A stretch of DNA of 22,353 bases from CAWHPS01 sp963831235. GTDB taxonomy: Bacteria > Fibrobacterota > OXYB2-FULL-49-7 > JAEUSG01. Below the pieces are notes generated by a model. The model ran no database searches. It saw only the letters and a list, made by a program, of their open reading frames with translations, and had not been told where the DNA came from. Of this stretch, positions 1 to 8,790 are shown in pieces. The stretch is taken from the NCBI GenBank assembly GCA_963831235.1, contig CAWHPS010000036.1, positions 1-22,353 of the forward strand, read 5' to 3'. The stretch's first letter is position 1; every line of letters begins with the position of its first letter. The translations under genes were made by a program, and so were the position numbers.

Positions 1-63
1 AAGGGGTGTTTTTATTGATTCTTCTATTATAAAAAGGTTATTTTATTCCTTCTTAAATTTAAC

Positions 64-69
64 AGGAGG
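64..69 (+). promoter_or_regulatory. Strong Shine-Dalgarno of the beta-propeller gene
   Basis: A perfect AGGAGG lies 5 bases before the ATG at 75 and fixes that start. It is one of the few consensus ribosome-binding sites in the window. The upstream 60 bases are very AT-rich, but I cannot pick a convincing -35/-10 pair there. Confidence 0.85.
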
Positions 70-74
70 ATCAA

Positions 75-1559
75 ATGAACCGCTATTTCCCAGTCTTATT
101 GCTTGCAGCCCTTTCCTTGAGTTTTGCTGACACTTTGAAAACGGTTTGGGAAAAGAGTTATGGTGGAACCAGTGACGACATAGTGATATCCATGCAGCGT
201 ACCACAGACAATGGGTTTATTGCCTGCGGCCTTACCAAATCTTTTGGGTCAAAGGGTAACAGCGCATGGATACTCAGGTTCAACTCCATGGGAGATACTC
301 TCTGGACAAAAATAATGAGCGGCGCCAATTCCAGCGATTACAAATACGCCAATGTCATCCGGCAGACAAAAGACCTGGGGTTTGCCATGGCCGGAACGCG
401 CTACAATGATCTTAATAAAGCCGGTCTGTATAATTTTTGGCTGGTGCGGCTTAAGCCTGATGGCGATACGTTATGGACCAAGGTGTACGATATGGATGGA
501 AACATGGATTACTGTTCCTCCATGGAGCCTACCCTTGATGGCGGTTATATAATGGCCGGATACAGCGAAACAAGCAAAAACCATGACGATGTAATGTTAG
601 CGAAAACTGATTCATCAGGCATTGTGCAATGGAAGAAACTTTATGGCGGTTCATCGTATGATAGAGCACGTTGTGTGCGCCAGACAGCTGATAGCGGGTA
701 TGTGGTCACCGGTTATTCCAATTCTTTCGGGAGCGGCGGATATAATGTTTACCTGCTCAGACTCAATAAATCGGGCGATACTCTCTGGACAAAAACTTAC
801 GGCGGCAGCAGCGCTGACAGCGCTACCTGTGTGCGGGAAACCGCGGATGGCGGTTTTCTTATTGCCGGAATCACAAAGTCTTTTGGGACGCATAACGAGG
901 ATGTTTACATTGTGCGTACGGAAAGTGATGGCGACACGTTATGGACAAAGAACTATGGTTACGCCAGTTGGAATGGAGCACGTTCTCTTCAGCTTCTTTC
1001 AGATGGCGGGTTTGCAGTTGTTGGCTATGCGACTAACTATACGCCCAACTCTGAAGCCTGGTTGTTGCGTATGAATTCCATCGGTGACACGCTTTGGACC
1101 AGGAATATAGGAATTGCCGGTATTTCTGATTACGGTTGGGACTTTTCGGCACTGAGTGATACCAGTTTTGTTGTTCTTGGAGGGAGAGCTGGCATTTCAA
1201 ACGACATCTGGATAACTCAGGTCGGTGGGGATACCATTCGATCCGCAATAGAAAAGACCTCTTTGGTGGTAGGTCCTTTTTCCCTTTCTCTGAAGCAAAA
1301 CAGACCCAATCCTTTTTCGAATTCCACCCGGATTGACTTTATTACCGGGCATGGGAACAAACCTGTTTCATTAAAAGTGTTCAATTTGCAGGGGCAACTG
1401 CTTCGCACGCTTGTGGACGGTCAAATGGATCAGGGGTGCCATTCTGTTATATTCGATGGTAATGGAACGAATCAACAACCTTTGAGCCAAGGCGTCTATT
1501 TTTTACAGTTGCAAGACGGCGGACGCATCAGCACCAGGTCTTTCCAGATAATTGAATAA
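75..1559 (+). CDS. Secreted seven-repeat beta-propeller protein with T9SS type A sorting domain
   Basis: The 494-residue product is an exported protein. A signal peptide covers residues 1-18, with likely cleavage after SFA and before D19. The body is seven tandem units of about 48-57 residues, beginning at W25, W77, W134, W186, W238, W290 and W341. A typical unit starts W-T-K-x-Y-G-G, has a DGGF/Y-x-x-x-G core and ends G-D-T-L. Seven such units strongly suggest a closed seven-bladed propeller; this is inference from repeat count and pattern. Residues 403-494 form a type A T9SS sorting domain (NPF near 412-414, LKVFNLQGQ, the LSQGVYFLQL strand), which in known systems directs transport across the outer membrane and is then cut off. 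The gene is followed after 2 bases by a CsgG/LpoB-like gene, and a three-gene operon is likely. The ligand or enzymatic role is unknown. The protein could be an adhesin or a structural surface protein. Confidence 0.88.
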   Translation: MNRYFPVLLLAALSLSFADTLKTVWEKSYGGTSDDIVISMQRTTDNGFIACGLTKSFGSKGNSAWILRFNSMGDTLWTKIMSGANSSDYKYANVIRQTKDLGFAMAGTRYNDLNKAGLYNFWLVRLKPDGDTLWTKVYDMDGNMDYCSSMEPTLDGGYIMAGYSETSKNHDDVMLAKTDSSGIVQWKKLYGGSSYDRARCVRQTADSGYVVTGYSNSFGSGGYNVYLLRLNKSGDTLWTKTYGGSSADSATCVRETADGGFLIAGITKSFGTHNEDVYIVRTESDGDTLWTKNYGYASWNGARSLQLLSDGGFAVVGYATNYTPNSEAWLLRMNSIGDTLWTRNIGIAGISDYGWDFSALSDTSFVVLGGRAGISNDIWITQVGGDTIRSAIEKTSLVVGPFSLSLKQNRPNPFSNSTRIDFITGHGNKPVSLKVFNLQGQLLRTLVDGQMDQGCHSVIFDGNGTNQQPLSQGVYFLQLQDGGRISTRSFQIIE

Positions 1560-1561
1560 CA

Positions 1562-2221
1562 ATGATACGTATTGTAATATCATTGCTTATCTTTCTCACT
1601 GCCTTCTGCTTTGCGGATAACGATTCCATAAAACAGCCGACAACCCCTATTGCTGTTCTTGATCTGGAAATGCGTGGCGGTCTTTCTCCTGAAGAGAACA
1701 AGAGTCTCTCTGACCGATTGCGCGGTGAACTTGTTGCCACCGGCCATTACACTGTCCTTGAACGCGGGTCCATGGAAGCCATTCTTAAAGAGCAGGACTT
1801 TCAGCAGACAGGCGCCTGCTCCGATACTTCCTGCATTGTTGAAATCGGCAGAATTCTGGCTGTCAGGAAAATTATCGGCGGGTCAATCGGCAAGGTTGGC
1901 GGGGTCTTCTCGATTAATATTAAAATTATCGATGTACAGACAGGTGTTATTGAAAGCCAGTTTGCAGATGATCTTTCGTGTTCAAAGGCGGAACTGGTCT
2001 CTTTCCACATTCGAAATATAGCCCGGCAAATGGCCGGCATGTCCAAACTCGACAAACCGTGGACAATGCGTTGGTATGCTCAGTGGTATGTCTGGACGCC
2101 CCTGATTGTTGCCGGGACTGCGGCTGGTCTTTATGCGATCTTTTCTGGTGATGAAACTGATAATTCAAGCCAAGGCAGCGTAAAAATGCGGACTATTCCA
2201 ATTGACGGGACGGTTGAATGA
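1562..2221 (+). CDS. CsgG/LpoB-like periplasmic protein with C-terminal membrane segment
   Basis: The 219-residue product has an N-terminal hydrophobic signal (residues 1-18, cleavage probably after FCFA). Residues 28-158 show the pattern of CsgG/LpoB/TolB-N-like domains: the strand IAVLDLEMRGG, then a helix with LSDRLRGEL, the YTVLERG strand, the segment Q-T-G-A-C-x4-C-IVEIG with cysteines 86 and 91, then GGSIGKVGGVFSINIKIIDVQTG. The cysteine pair before VEIGxxL recurs in family members I know and may form a disulfide. A hydrophobic stretch (about 177-195) near the C-terminus looks like a membrane anchor, which is unusual because the family is often lipid-anchored; no lipobox cysteine is present. 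The gene starts 2 bases after the propeller gene and its stop overlaps the next ATG (ATGA). It may help assemble or export the neighbouring surface protein, but the context is the only support for that role. Confidence 0.75.
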   Translation: MIRIVISLLIFLTAFCFADNDSIKQPTTPIAVLDLEMRGGLSPEENKSLSDRLRGELVATGHYTVLERGSMEAILKEQDFQQTGACSDTSCIVEIGRILAVRKIIGGSIGKVGGVFSINIKIIDVQTGVIESQFADDLSCSKAELVSFHIRNIARQMAGMSKLDKPWTMRWYAQWYVWTPLIVAGTAAGLYAIFSGDETDNSSQGSVKMRTIPIDGTVE

Positions 2222-3624
2222 AGCCTGTCATTCCGCTTATCCTGATATGTGTGCTTTTCCTTTCCTGCAGCAGGATGAATCCGGTTGAAGGAAATAATAA
2301 ACCGGATGGCGCGCGTTCCCTATCACCTGCCATAAAGCTTTCAAAAGGTCTGTCAATCAGCGATGTGGATAGTATAATTGCCATTGTAAAGGGCGACAAT
2401 ATAATCGACAGTCTTGTTTTTCCCATGGCTTGGAATCCAGGCACAAAACGCTTCAGCGGTGCAATTGATGTGCCGGAAGAGGGGTATTTGTGGACAGTTA
2501 CCGTTGTTATAATGGATGCGCAACACCGTAAAATCGGGCAGGGTGGTAAAACCATGAACCGGACCACCACAAACCTTTTCATGGATACTATCAGCTGCAC
2601 CAGCGCCCTGCCGCTTATTACAGGGCTTTCAAACATGGTGGTAATGGTAAACGACTCTGTCCGGCTTCACGCTTCCGTGACAGACAGCTTTAACGGAACC
2701 ATCAGATCTTATGAATGGCGGATAGGTTCTGGAAATACTTTTGTGACTTCTTCCGGACCAGACACAGTTTTCCCATCACCTCTGGTTCCGCAGGAAAGTC
2801 TATTATGTGTACTGCGTGTTACGGACAATGATGGGAATATGGTTATTGATACTGTCAGGGTAACTGTGGTCATCAATATTCCAGCTAAAATGAAATATAT
2901 TCCAGGTGGAACTTTTACCATGGGTGATGCGCAGGGTTTGCCTGATGAAATCACGGAACATCAGGTATCCCTGTCACCGTTTTTCATGGACACACTTGAA
3001 GTCTCTCAGGCATTTTACGATTCATTGCTGCACCAGAACCCTTCGTATCCCAAAGGCAGCCTTCTGCCGGTGAACAAAATCAACTGGTACGACGCATTGC
3101 TTTTCTGCAACAAAAGAAGCAGACTGGAATCAATTGACACAGTCTACAGTTACTCCTCGATTATTGGAACACCCGGCAATAACTGCCAATTGTTCGAATT
3201 GGTCGTGGATTCCTCCAGGCTGGGCTACCGCCTGCCAACGGAGGCTGAATGGGAATATGCCTGCAGAGGTAGCACAACTACTCCTTATTTCTGGGGCGCA
3301 GACACTCTCAATGCTTCCAATTATGCATGGTATGGCACGACACCTCATGAAGGTGGATTGAAGCAGCCCAACCTATTCGGCCTCTATGACATGATTGGGA
3401 ATGTGTCTGAATGGTGTCAGGATTGGTACAGCAATAATTATTATGCAGTTTCACCAGGTACCAATACCTGGGGACCTGCCAATGCAACGGGATCACGGGT
3501 TATTCGTGGCGACTGTTGGGTTGGGCCAGGTGAAATAATATTACGGACAGCGGTAAGGTCCGATTTTGAACCTGATCGCACTGATTTATTGGTGGGTTTT
3601 CGTTGTGTCAGGCCGGTCAGGTAA
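2218..3624 (+). CDS. Lipoprotein with PKD-like domain and FGE-sulfatase (SUMF1) fold domain
   Basis: The 468-residue product starts with a lipoprotein signal ending LFLSC (C17). Serine at +2 suggests outer-membrane sorting if enterobacterial rules apply. Residues 132-219 form an Ig/PKD-like domain (SVRLHASVTD, then LRVTDNDGN). Residues 224-466 are an FGE-sulfatase domain: MKYIPGGTFTMGD, W-Y-D-A-x-x-F-C-N, GYRLPTEAEWEYACRG (337-351), NLFGLYDMIGNVSEWCQDWY, and GFRCVRPVR at the end. The stretch where formylglycine-generating enzymes carry RGGSW plus the copper-binding cysteines reads RVIRGDCWVGPGEIILRTAVR (427-447), with only one cysteine, so FGE activity is doubtful. Many catalytically silent members are structural or ligand-binding, including GldJ/GldK of the T9SS machinery. 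The start overlaps the upstream stop by 4 bases. The gene ends 16 bases from the convergent recD, with no obvious terminator between them. Confidence 0.85.
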   Translation: MKPVIPLILICVLFLSCSRMNPVEGNNKPDGARSLSPAIKLSKGLSISDVDSIIAIVKGDNIIDSLVFPMAWNPGTKRFSGAIDVPEEGYLWTVTVVIMDAQHRKIGQGGKTMNRTTTNLFMDTISCTSALPLITGLSNMVVMVNDSVRLHASVTDSFNGTIRSYEWRIGSGNTFVTSSGPDTVFPSPLVPQESLLCVLRVTDNDGNMVIDTVRVTVVINIPAKMKYIPGGTFTMGDAQGLPDEITEHQVSLSPFFMDTLEVSQAFYDSLLHQNPSYPKGSLLPVNKINWYDALLFCNKRSRLESIDTVYSYSSIIGTPGNNCQLFELVVDSSRLGYRLPTEAEWEYACRGSTTTPYFWGADTLNASNYAWYGTTPHEGGLKQPNLFGLYDMIGNVSEWCQDWYSNNYYAVSPGTNTWGPANATGSRVIRGDCWVGPGEIILRTAVRSDFEPDRTDLLVGFRCVRPVR

Positions 3625-3640
3625 CCATCCTACGTTTCTC

Positions 3641-5356
3641 TTATTTTCGTATGGGCTCATCGTTTATAAGTCTGTTTTTAAGACCTGACACCCGTTTCGA
3701 ACAACGGGAAACACCTTTCAGAAAAATCTCTTCATTTCCCCAGATGGTTATTTTATTTCTGGCCCTTGTTATGGCAGTATAAATAAGTTCACGGGTAAGA
3801 AGCTCCATGTCCTTTCCTGGTAATATAAAGTGCACTTCGTCATATTCAGAACCTTGGGATTTATGAACGGATTTGGCAAAACATGTGGTAAGTTCAGGGA
3901 GGCCCATCAGTCCTCTGGCTGTTATTTGGTTATTCGCATTGGCAAAGTATGCTTTCAGCATGCCATCAGCTGGCTCATAAAGAACAATCCCCGTGTCTCC
4001 GTTGAAAAGAGCTGAGTCATAATCATTGCGCATGACCATAACAGGTTCACCATGAAAGTGGTTGCCAGGGTTCCTTGAAATGCCATTGTTAAGCCATAAG
4101 GTAAAAAGTGAATTTAAATGTTGAGTACCATAATCACCTTCATGATGTGCGCAGAGGATTTTATTTTGGTTCATGGTTAGTAAAGCATTTAAAGGATTAT
4201 CAAGCGATCCCTTAAAATTATCAAACCATTTTCCAGCTTCATTTTTAAGTGAAGTCTCGAAATCGCGTTTGCCTGAAACAGTTCTGAATGCCCCTGCTTT
4301 CTTTAAAATCATGAGCGCACTATCAGCTTTCCCATCCCGGATGGCCTCGCAAACAGGCAGAATAATACCACCCTCTTTGAAACGATAAGTTTTAGTATAA
4401 TTAACCATACATGACGCCAGGGTATTCCCTTTAATATCGGTTGACGCATCAAACAGGTCTGTCATGACGGCCCCTGCCTCAACAGAAGCAAGCTGATCCT
4501 TGTCGCCAAGAAGAATGAGTCTTGCATCAGGCCTTAATGCGTCGAATATTCGAGTCATCATTGCAGTGTCAACCATTGATGCTTCATCAACAATAAGAGC
4601 GGAATATGGTAGTTGATTTAAATGGTCATACCTGGGTAATTCATCAGTTCTTATGCCAATCAACCTGTGAAGGGTTTCTGCCTGAGGCAGCAAAACGCCA
4701 GGCATTGAAAGGCGCAGGGCCTCATTGAGGCGATTTGCGGCTTTTCCAGTTGGAGCTGCAAGGCCTATTTTATGTTGCTCTATTCCCAAGGAATAAAGCA
4801 GCTCAATTATCAAACCAACAGTCCAGGTTTTTCCGGTTCCAGGTCCTCCGCTTATTATGCAAAGACCATGGCTCAATATTATTTCAAGGGCTTTTAATGT
4901 ATCAGCTTGTACATTGTATTTCCCAAGGACTTTTTTAATATAAACTTTGGGATCTTCATTTCCTGGTGCTTGATATTTAACCTTGATTCGTTCAAGTATA
5001 TGCCTAGCAAGGCGCGATTCAAAATTATAAAACCGTCCCAAGTATAAGAGATCCGATTTTTCCAGGATAAGCGGCATTTTGGTCCCACCTGTTCCAACAA
5101 TTGAGCTATTAAGAAGTTCAAAGCGAATCTCTTCCAATGAGGGAAGGAGCAGGGTTTCATTAAGTCGTTGTGATGCCAATGTTTTAAGATCAATGCAAAC
5201 GTGAGATTCCCTGACAGCCCTACTCACAAGCGCTGTCAAGAGCTCGACTACAGGTGATTTGGAGGATGAAAGTCTCTGAAATAAGATAGACAGACTACGA
5301 TCAAGGGCTGAGAAATCATCAGTTGAGATGTAAGATTGAACTGTCTCATGAGTCAT
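3641..5356 (-). CDS. recD: RecBCD helicase-nuclease, alpha subunit RecD (5'-3' helicase)
   Basis: The 571-residue product is close in length to E. coli RecD (about 608). RecD is the fast 5'-3' helicase motor of the RecBCD complex, acting on the 5'-ended strand at double-strand ends. Helicase SF1B motifs are intact: Walker A GGPGTGKT (170-177), motif Ia APTGKAANRL (201-210), motif II VDEAS (256-260), motif III LGDKDQLASVEAG (283-295), TYRF as motif IV, motif V SVHKSQGSEYDE (496-507) and motif VI YTAITRAR (526-533). The N-terminal 150 residues match the RecB-interacting region only in general character. The gene is the last of recC-recB-recD. Its ATG overlaps the recB stop in ATGA, so translation is probably coupled, helped by a GGAGG inside the last recB codons. 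Confidence 0.95.
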   Translation of the reverse strand: MTHETVQSYISTDDFSALDRSLSILFQRLSSSKSPVVELLTALVSRAVRESHVCIDLKTLASQRLNETLLLPSLEEIRFELLNSSIVGTGGTKMPLILEKSDLLYLGRFYNFESRLARHILERIKVKYQAPGNEDPKVYIKKVLGKYNVQADTLKALEIILSHGLCIISGGPGTGKTWTVGLIIELLYSLGIEQHKIGLAAPTGKAANRLNEALRLSMPGVLLPQAETLHRLIGIRTDELPRYDHLNQLPYSALIVDEASMVDTAMMTRIFDALRPDARLILLGDKDQLASVEAGAVMTDLFDASTDIKGNTLASCMVNYTKTYRFKEGGIILPVCEAIRDGKADSALMILKKAGAFRTVSGKRDFETSLKNEAGKWFDNFKGSLDNPLNALLTMNQNKILCAHHEGDYGTQHLNSLFTLWLNNGISRNPGNHFHGEPVMVMRNDYDSALFNGDTGIVLYEPADGMLKAYFANANNQITARGLMGLPELTTCFAKSVHKSQGSEYDEVHFILPGKDMELLTRELIYTAITRARNKITIWGNEEIFLKGVSRCSKRVSGLKNRLINDEPIRK

Positions 5357-8300
5357 GACACTTTACCTCCACACAAATCCCTCTCAAGTTTTGTTATCCT
5401 TTCATACGGGGGGTTGTCAAAATATACACCCCTCATCGGCCCCAGTTCAGGTTTCATTCCCCTTACAAACAGGTAAAAAATGCCGCCAAAATTCCTTAAG
5501 TAATCATATCCCGGAAATCTCCCTGTAAGAAATCTATGAACAGCAAGTGTGTAAATATGATATTGAATTATGTAAAGAGAATGGATCATTGCTTCATCCA
5601 GTCCATTTTTATTGTAATCATCCACGCTTGGCCCAAGATAATTAGATTTCCAGTCAACAATATAAAACTTGCCATCCATTTCAAATAAAAGGTCAATAAA
5701 GCCATTAAGGAACCCCTTGCCCTTTTTAAAACCAAGATGTTCATTTTTAAACCCATAATGATTGCTTTCATTCATTGCCCATTCATTAATGATCTCATTG
5801 AAGGGATCGGGTATGAATTTCCTTAATGGGATATAAAATTCAAGCTCATTGATTCTTTTCTTTGATTCGAGTTTTTTGAGAACAAAGCCTTTATTTCCTT
5901 TTATGAGCTGAGTTTCAAGAGTGTTTTGAACCATCTCCTTAAGGTTTGATTTCTGTTCAACAGGGAAGCCGTATTCTGTTAACTTATCCTCGAATAATTT
6001 ATCATTGTTTTCCAAACTAAATGTGGTAAAATCCAGTGATTCAAATATTGAATGAATACAGGAACCCGCTCTTGGCCCCATTGGGAAGGTGTCGGAAAGG
6101 ATTGATCTATTTGTCCTGGATGTATCGGATTCGAGTAAGGTTTCAATCTCTTTTCCTGTAAACACTGTTTCAGGCTTTAGTCTATCAGACCTAAGAATTG
6201 ATGAAAAACTGAAGAGCCCATATTCATCTGGAATTTGATTTTGCAATGAAAGGGCACGCCCTTCCAATTTATCCTTAGTATTTAGCTTGAATGATTTAAA
6301 TTTAGCTTCAGGTATCTGCATGGTTTTAATGCAATCCGGGATGCCTTCTGATATAAGGCGTGCAAGAGAAGACTTATCAAAACCTCTTGTTTTAGCCATG
6401 GCAACAAAGCATGCAGAAGATGCTCTTGTGAGCGCCACATATAAAAGACGCATTTTTTCAGCCATTGCTTCTTTATCTGCTCGTTCATTTGCGTCCGCTT
6501 CGGTGGAGTCAAGATTATAAATCAACTCTCCTCTCGAATTATGATAGAAAAAAGCGCCTTTGCGCCGTATTACAGCTTTAAATAAAAATGGACAGAACAC
6601 AACTGGAAATTCAAGGCCTTTTGATTTGTGTATTGTCATAATCCTTACCGCATCACTATCCGGTTCGATCCTGATTGGATGAACTTCCCTGGTTCTGTAT
6701 TCCGGCGATCTCTGTTGTTCGAGCCACTGATAAAGAGCAGCCGGAGACAATTTTAATTTTTCTTCACGTTCAGAGAGAATTTCCGTGAGCTGAATAAAAT
6801 TTGACAGCACCCTTTCACCATCAGGCATTCTGACAAGTCTTTCATAAAACCCTGATTCGCGTGCAAAGGCAGCCATCAAAGCTGATATGCCCTTGGATTT
6901 CCATATTGATGAGAAATTTAAATAAGAGGAAAGAAGTCTTTCCTGAATTGCAGCATCATTTCCGGTTTCCGAAAGATTTTCCATGTCATAGCCACCCCAG
7001 GGGGATAATAAAAAGGTGCGGACCTGTTTAATCTCGCCGGGCCTCTTAGCAGCATTAAGAAAGAGCGACATGCCGAAAGCTTCGTCCGTATCAAATATGT
7101 TACCCGCATCTTCTATCACAGACGGGATATTGTACCTGTGCAGTGCTGTCATGATAAGAGCGGCTTCCTTATTGGTGCCCGTGAGAACCGCAATATCATT
7201 GGGCCTCATGGAATTTCCTTTTAACCGTACCCTGCCTTCCGAGGACTCGCATAGAAGCGAGCAAATCGTATATGCAGTTGATTCGGAAATCTTTTCACAA
7301 GCATAAGAAACTGATAAGGGTAAATCCGAAGGAACCGAAACTTCCCAAATTGTAAGACCTGTAATGTCCCTGTTGCCTGCATATAAAGATGTCTTATCAA
7401 GATTTTCCGGACCAGGGATTACGGATGCGAATGGAAGTTTATCATGTACAAAGGGTGAATTAATGCGGCTGAACAGGGTGTTTACCGCTTTAATCAGGTT
7501 AGGATGCGAACGATGGTTTGTTGAAAGGGTGTGGTAATTTTGGGCTGGAATTTTATCCATTGCAAAAAAATATGTTTCAAGATCAGCGCCTCTGAACTGA
7601 TAAATCGCCTGTTTGGGATCACCTATCAAATAAAGAGGACGATTGTCGTGTCCAAATAATGCAGTAAGTATCTCAAACTGCATTGGGTCTGTATCCTGAA
7701 ATTCATCAATCAACCCTGCCTTGAAACGGCTTCTTAATGCATTTTGTAAATTGGGTTCCCTTAGGCCGTTTTTAACATGCACGAGCAAATCATCGAATGT
7801 TTGTTGACCCAAATCCTGCTTTCTTTTTTCAAGCGCTTTTCTGCTTTCACTTATGGCCCTTGCTTTGAGGTAGAAAAGCATGTTTTCGGAACATTTGCCA
7901 AGTGTCTCGAAACAGGATAAAAAGTCCATAATTAAATCCCAAATTGCAAGATCTGGGAGCTTGAATCCATTTTTTAGTTGTGCGCATATATATTCACTCG
8001 AAATCTTGCAAAGCCGATCTTTTTCAACAATAAGTGGGAGTGAAGGTAAAAGGAAGGCATTGTCAGCGGCCCTGATAATTGCGGGGATCCATTTATACTG
8101 ATAATATTTACGGATAAGTCCTGTTGACTTTGAAAGAAAGCCTGAAACAATATTCCGTTCCTCTTTCCAGGCTTTCTGCGCTTTTTGCCAGGGAATTACC
8201 ACGGAATTCTCAATGGCATAAAGATCCGGGGGGGCTTTTATATCAGGTTCAATACGTGCGGAATCAAGAAGAACTCCACCTTTAAGCAGTTTTATGAGGC

Positions 8301-8790
8301 TTTTAGGTGTAGGAAGTCCGATTCTTTTCAGGTGGCTTATTGGCAAGCCTGCAACCTCTTTTCTCCAGAAGTCTGAAACCGCCTCTTCAGTCAGAATATC
8401 AGCAGCATCGCCTTCCTTTAGCGTAAGACCCGGGGCATGGCCGCTCTCAAGTGCAAATCCCGAAAGCACCATACCTGCAAACCCATGGAGCGTATGTATC
8501 TGCGCACGCTCAAAGCCATGAAGTGCGATACGGAGTCGCTTGATTTTATCAGAATCAGATGTTGGGGTGTTTTTCAGTGTCTCGAACAAGGCGAGCCTGA
8601 GCCGTGCCTTAAGCTCATCCGTGGCTGCCACAGTGAACGTCATGACAAGGATTTCATCAATTGAAAGCTGTCCCTCGACAATCAGGCGCACATAGATCCT
8701 TGCAATAGACCATGTCTTGCCGGTGCCTGCGCATGCTTCAAGCAGGTGCGTACCAGACAAAGGCAAATTGTCAATATCAAGAGGTTTCAA
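5353..8790 (-). CDS. recB: RecBCD helicase-nuclease, beta subunit RecB (3'-5' helicase and nuclease)
   Basis: The 1145-residue product matches RecB (E. coli 1180). RecB carries the 3'-5' helicase and the only nuclease site of RecBCD and loads RecA after Chi recognition. SF1A motifs: Walker A AGTGKT (21-26), DEFQDTD (362-368), GDPKQAIYQFRGAD (390-403), LSTNHRSHP (422-430), TIHKSKGLEFPVVF (719-732), LLYVALTRA (782-790). The nuclease domain is intact: G-x-x-x-H in GSCIH, GFIDLLF with D1033, then D1046 and K1048 in DWKSN. The 13-residue gap between the two aspartates and the lysine two residues on equal those of E. coli D1067/D1080/K1082. A QYHIY motif follows at 1076. The start is TTG, giving M-K-P-L-D-I-D. 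It overlaps the recC stop (TTGA), has AGGA 6 bases upstream, and places Walker A at the usual distance from the N-terminus. Confidence 0.96.
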   Translation of the reverse strand: MKPLDIDNLPLSGTHLLEACAGTGKTWSIARIYVRLIVEGQLSIDEILVMTFTVAATDELKARLRLALFETLKNTPTSDSDKIKRLRIALHGFERAQIHTLHGFAGMVLSGFALESGHAPGLTLKEGDAADILTEEAVSDFWRKEVAGLPISHLKRIGLPTPKSLIKLLKGGVLLDSARIEPDIKAPPDLYAIENSVVIPWQKAQKAWKEERNIVSGFLSKSTGLIRKYYQYKWIPAIIRAADNAFLLPSLPLIVEKDRLCKISSEYICAQLKNGFKLPDLAIWDLIMDFLSCFETLGKCSENMLFYLKARAISESRKALEKRKQDLGQQTFDDLLVHVKNGLREPNLQNALRSRFKAGLIDEFQDTDPMQFEILTALFGHDNRPLYLIGDPKQAIYQFRGADLETYFFAMDKIPAQNYHTLSTNHRSHPNLIKAVNTLFSRINSPFVHDKLPFASVIPGPENLDKTSLYAGNRDITGLTIWEVSVPSDLPLSVSYACEKISESTAYTICSLLCESSEGRVRLKGNSMRPNDIAVLTGTNKEAALIMTALHRYNIPSVIEDAGNIFDTDEAFGMSLFLNAAKRPGEIKQVRTFLLSPWGGYDMENLSETGNDAAIQERLLSSYLNFSSIWKSKGISALMAAFARESGFYERLVRMPDGERVLSNFIQLTEILSEREEKLKLSPAALYQWLEQQRSPEYRTREVHPIRIEPDSDAVRIMTIHKSKGLEFPVVFCPFLFKAVIRRKGAFFYHNSRGELIYNLDSTEADANERADKEAMAEKMRLLYVALTRASSACFVAMAKTRGFDKSSLARLISEGIPDCIKTMQIPEAKFKSFKLNTKDKLEGRALSLQNQIPDEYGLFSFSSILRSDRLKPETVFTGKEIETLLESDTSRTNRSILSDTFPMGPRAGSCIHSIFESLDFTTFSLENNDKLFEDKLTEYGFPVEQKSNLKEMVQNTLETQLIKGNKGFVLKKLESKKRINELEFYIPLRKFIPDPFNEIINEWAMNESNHYGFKNEHLGFKKGKGFLNGFIDLLFEMDGKFYIVDWKSNYLGPSVDDYNKNGLDEAMIHSLYIIQYHIYTLAVHRFLTGRFPGYDYLRNFGGIFYLFVRGMKPELGPMRGVYFDNPPYERITKLERDLCGGKVS
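5366..5370 (-). promoter_or_regulatory. Shine-Dalgarno of recD, inside the recB 3' end
   Basis: On the minus strand GGAGG lies 9 bases before the recD ATG and is contained in the codons for the C-G-G-K-V-S tail of RecB. It supports the chosen recD start and lets ribosomes finishing recB, or new ones, start recD. Confidence 0.7.

Noticed and set aside
622..1074. 150-codon open frame overlapping the propeller gene
   Set aside because: It is in another frame of a repeat-rich coding sequence. The propeller frame has the signal peptide, repeats and sorting domain.
3625..3640. Shared terminator between the FGE-fold lipoprotein gene and recD
   Set aside because: Only 16 bases lie between the convergent stops and they form no stem.
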